From Ruminococcus sp. (GTDB taxonomy: Bacteria; Bacillota; Clostridia; Oscillospirales; Ruminococcaceae), in NCBI GenBank assembly GCA_017519415.1, contig JAFWSI010000068.1:1-33796 (forward strand): a stretch of 33,796 bases of DNA, given 5' to 3'. Below the pieces are notes generated by a model, which did not search any database, had not been told where the DNA came from, and was given only the letters and a program-made list of their open reading frames with translations. Position 1 is the first letter of the stretch. Each line of letters starts with the position of its first letter. A program made the position numbers and the translations under genes. This document shows, in pieces, positions 33,010-33,796 of this stretch.

Positions 33010-33536
33010 TCTCCGCTGCTCCTTCCGTATTTCCGTTTCAGCATCCTCACCGTTTTGTATAACAGCTGCTTGACCCTGCTCTCGGTGATGCCCAGTGCCT
33101 CGGCAGTTTCGGTCAGCGAAAGCTCCATAAGATAGTGCAGATAAAATATCTTCTGAACCTCGGGAGAACAGCGGCAGACATCGTCAAAGAGTCTGCGGCA
33201 AAGCTCCCTGTCGGCAACGAGATCCTCCACATTATCATGATCCGAGAACTCCCTTTCGTCTCCAACGAAACCGGAGCGAAAACGCATTTTAAGCTTTTGC
33301 AGCAGGGAGTAATAATGCGAAACACAGTGCTTGGCGATGCCCATCACAAATGCCTCCGGATCGTCGGGACGCTTTTCCTGATGCAGAGCCTCATAGACCC
33401 GCAGATACACTTCCTGATAGATGTCCTCGATGTCCGTTATGCAGGCGCATCTCGGCGCTATATATTTCAGCACGCTGTGCTTGGTAGCTTCATAAAGCCT
33501 GTCAAAATCCTCGTTAATACTGTCCGTCGCACTCAC
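33006..33536 (-). CDS. RNA polymerase ECF sigma factor
   Basis: A 176-aa sigma-70 factor of the ECF type. Region 2 is residues about 15-85 (SVLKYIAPRC…DIYQEVYLRVYEAL, then PEAFVMGIAKHCVSHY). Region 4 is about 120-170 (CSPEVQKIFYLHYLMELSLTETAEALGITESRVKQLLYKTVRMLKRKYG). No region 3 or extra C-terminal domain is present. The start shown is GTG 33536; GGGGG lies directly against it, so the true start is less certain than for neighbours. It overlaps the putative anti-sigma gene by four bases. Regulated genes probably include its own operon and the lipoprotein/ABC genes downstream. Confidence 0.9.
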   Translation of the reverse strand: MSATDSINEDFDRLYEATKHSVLKYIAPRCACITDIEDIYQEVYLRVYEALHQEKRPDDPEAFVMGIAKHCVSHYYSLLQKLKMRFRSGFVGDEREFSDHDNVEDLVADRELCRRLFDDVCRCSPEVQKIFYLHYLMELSLTETAEALGITESRVKQLLYKTVRMLKRKYGRSSGE

Positions 33537-33660
33537 CCCCGTTCAATACTATTGTGCATTGATGTGCGCAGCGAGTTGTTTCACACGGGTGAATATTATG
33601 TTAACATTTCGGGATACAGAGCGTGAAATAAACACTGGTCTCATCAGCTTTTTTATTTAA
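33537..33660. other. Upstream region of the sigma operon
   Basis: 124 bp between the sigma gene and the end repeat. No clear TTGACA/TATAAT pair was seen in the minus direction. A segment TGTGAAACAACTCGCTGCG read on the minus strand has the GAAAC -35 type used by many ECF sigma factors, which would fit self-regulation; this is weak evidence. No ORF of note. Confidence 0.3.
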
Positions 33661-33796
33661 GGCAACACCGCACGACCCGCGGCTAACGCCTCTGCACATC
33701 ATCTGCCGTGTCAAGCCTGCTTGACGACCGGCTTATCCGTCATATTACCCAAATTCTCCTTGACGTTGCGTAAAGCGAAGTGAACTTCGCTTGCAA
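33657..33796. repeat. Palindromic MITE-like repeat, copy 2 (cut by window end)
   Basis: Starts TTAAGGCAACACCGCAC and continues with CGGCTAAC, a shared ATCATC block, then TCCGTCATATTACCCAAATTC and TCCTTG. This is the reverse complement of positions of copy 1 (1-173) with scattered changes and internal substitutions. The orientation is opposite to copy 1. It is non-coding, and its other end lies beyond the window. Confidence 0.75.

Noticed and set aside
1-33796. Whole window as a composite transposon bounded by inverted repeats
   Set aside because: The end repeats are short non-coding elements without transposase, and both window edges cut them, which suits contig breaks at a common repeat.

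Overview
The window looks like chromosome from a Gram-positive Clostridia-type bacterium, most likely Ruminococcus/Oscillospiraceae. This is an inference from moderate GC, strong AGGAGG-type ribosome sites, TTGACA/TATAAT promoters and the protein families. No rRNA, tRNA, CRISPR array or transposase gene was seen. Both ends of the window lie in copies, in opposite orientation, of one non-coding palindromic repeat with ends reading GGCAACACCGCAC.

Layout. (1) 1-720: end repeat, two tiny ORFs behind a promoter, then hairpins. (2) 721-2287 (-): carbon-nitrogen hydrolase and tcdA. (3) 2440-4284 (+): a rhodanese-TusA-DsrE fusion, an HD-domain protein and a 69-residue Cys-rich protein, divergent from block 2 and convergent with block 4. 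(4) 4343-19911 (-): one tightly packed 15.6 kb gene run, in transcription order sbp, cysT, cysW, cysA, hemA, sirC, hemC, cobA-hemD, hemB, hemL, sulfite reductase, aprA, aprB, cysD, cysN. Most junctions overlap or are within 12 nt. (5) 20292-21209 (+): a LysR regulator divergent from block 4. (6) 21240-26597 (-): metF, metE, a second LysR and a methionine-type aminotransferase. (7) 26728-33536 (-): ECF sigma factor, membrane-anchored partner, two paralogous lipoproteins, two ABC-2 type permeases and an ABC ATPase whose 3' end is broken.

How it works together. Block 4 encodes a self-contained assimilatory sulfate reduction pathway. Sulfate is imported by Sbp-CysTWA and activated to APS by CysDN. 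APS is reduced directly to sulfite by a compact AprAB (no APS kinase or PAPS reductase is present). Sulfite is reduced to sulfide by a small siroheme/4Fe-4S sulfite reductase. The six tetrapyrrole genes make the siroheme for that enzyme from glutamyl-tRNA, and none leads on to protoheme. Block 6 supplies methionine synthesis. Block 3 may handle sulfane sulfur.

A near-identical 21-bp sequence lies in the promoter regions of the rhodanese operon/nitrilase and of the LysR/sulfate operon. A related repeat lies upstream of metE. This suggests one LysR-controlled sulfur regulon. The most novel items are the integrated sulfate-siroheme operon with its compact reductases, this candidate operator, a leader peptide with switch-like RNA upstream of sbp, a C-terminal extension on CysN, and the truncated ABC ATPase.
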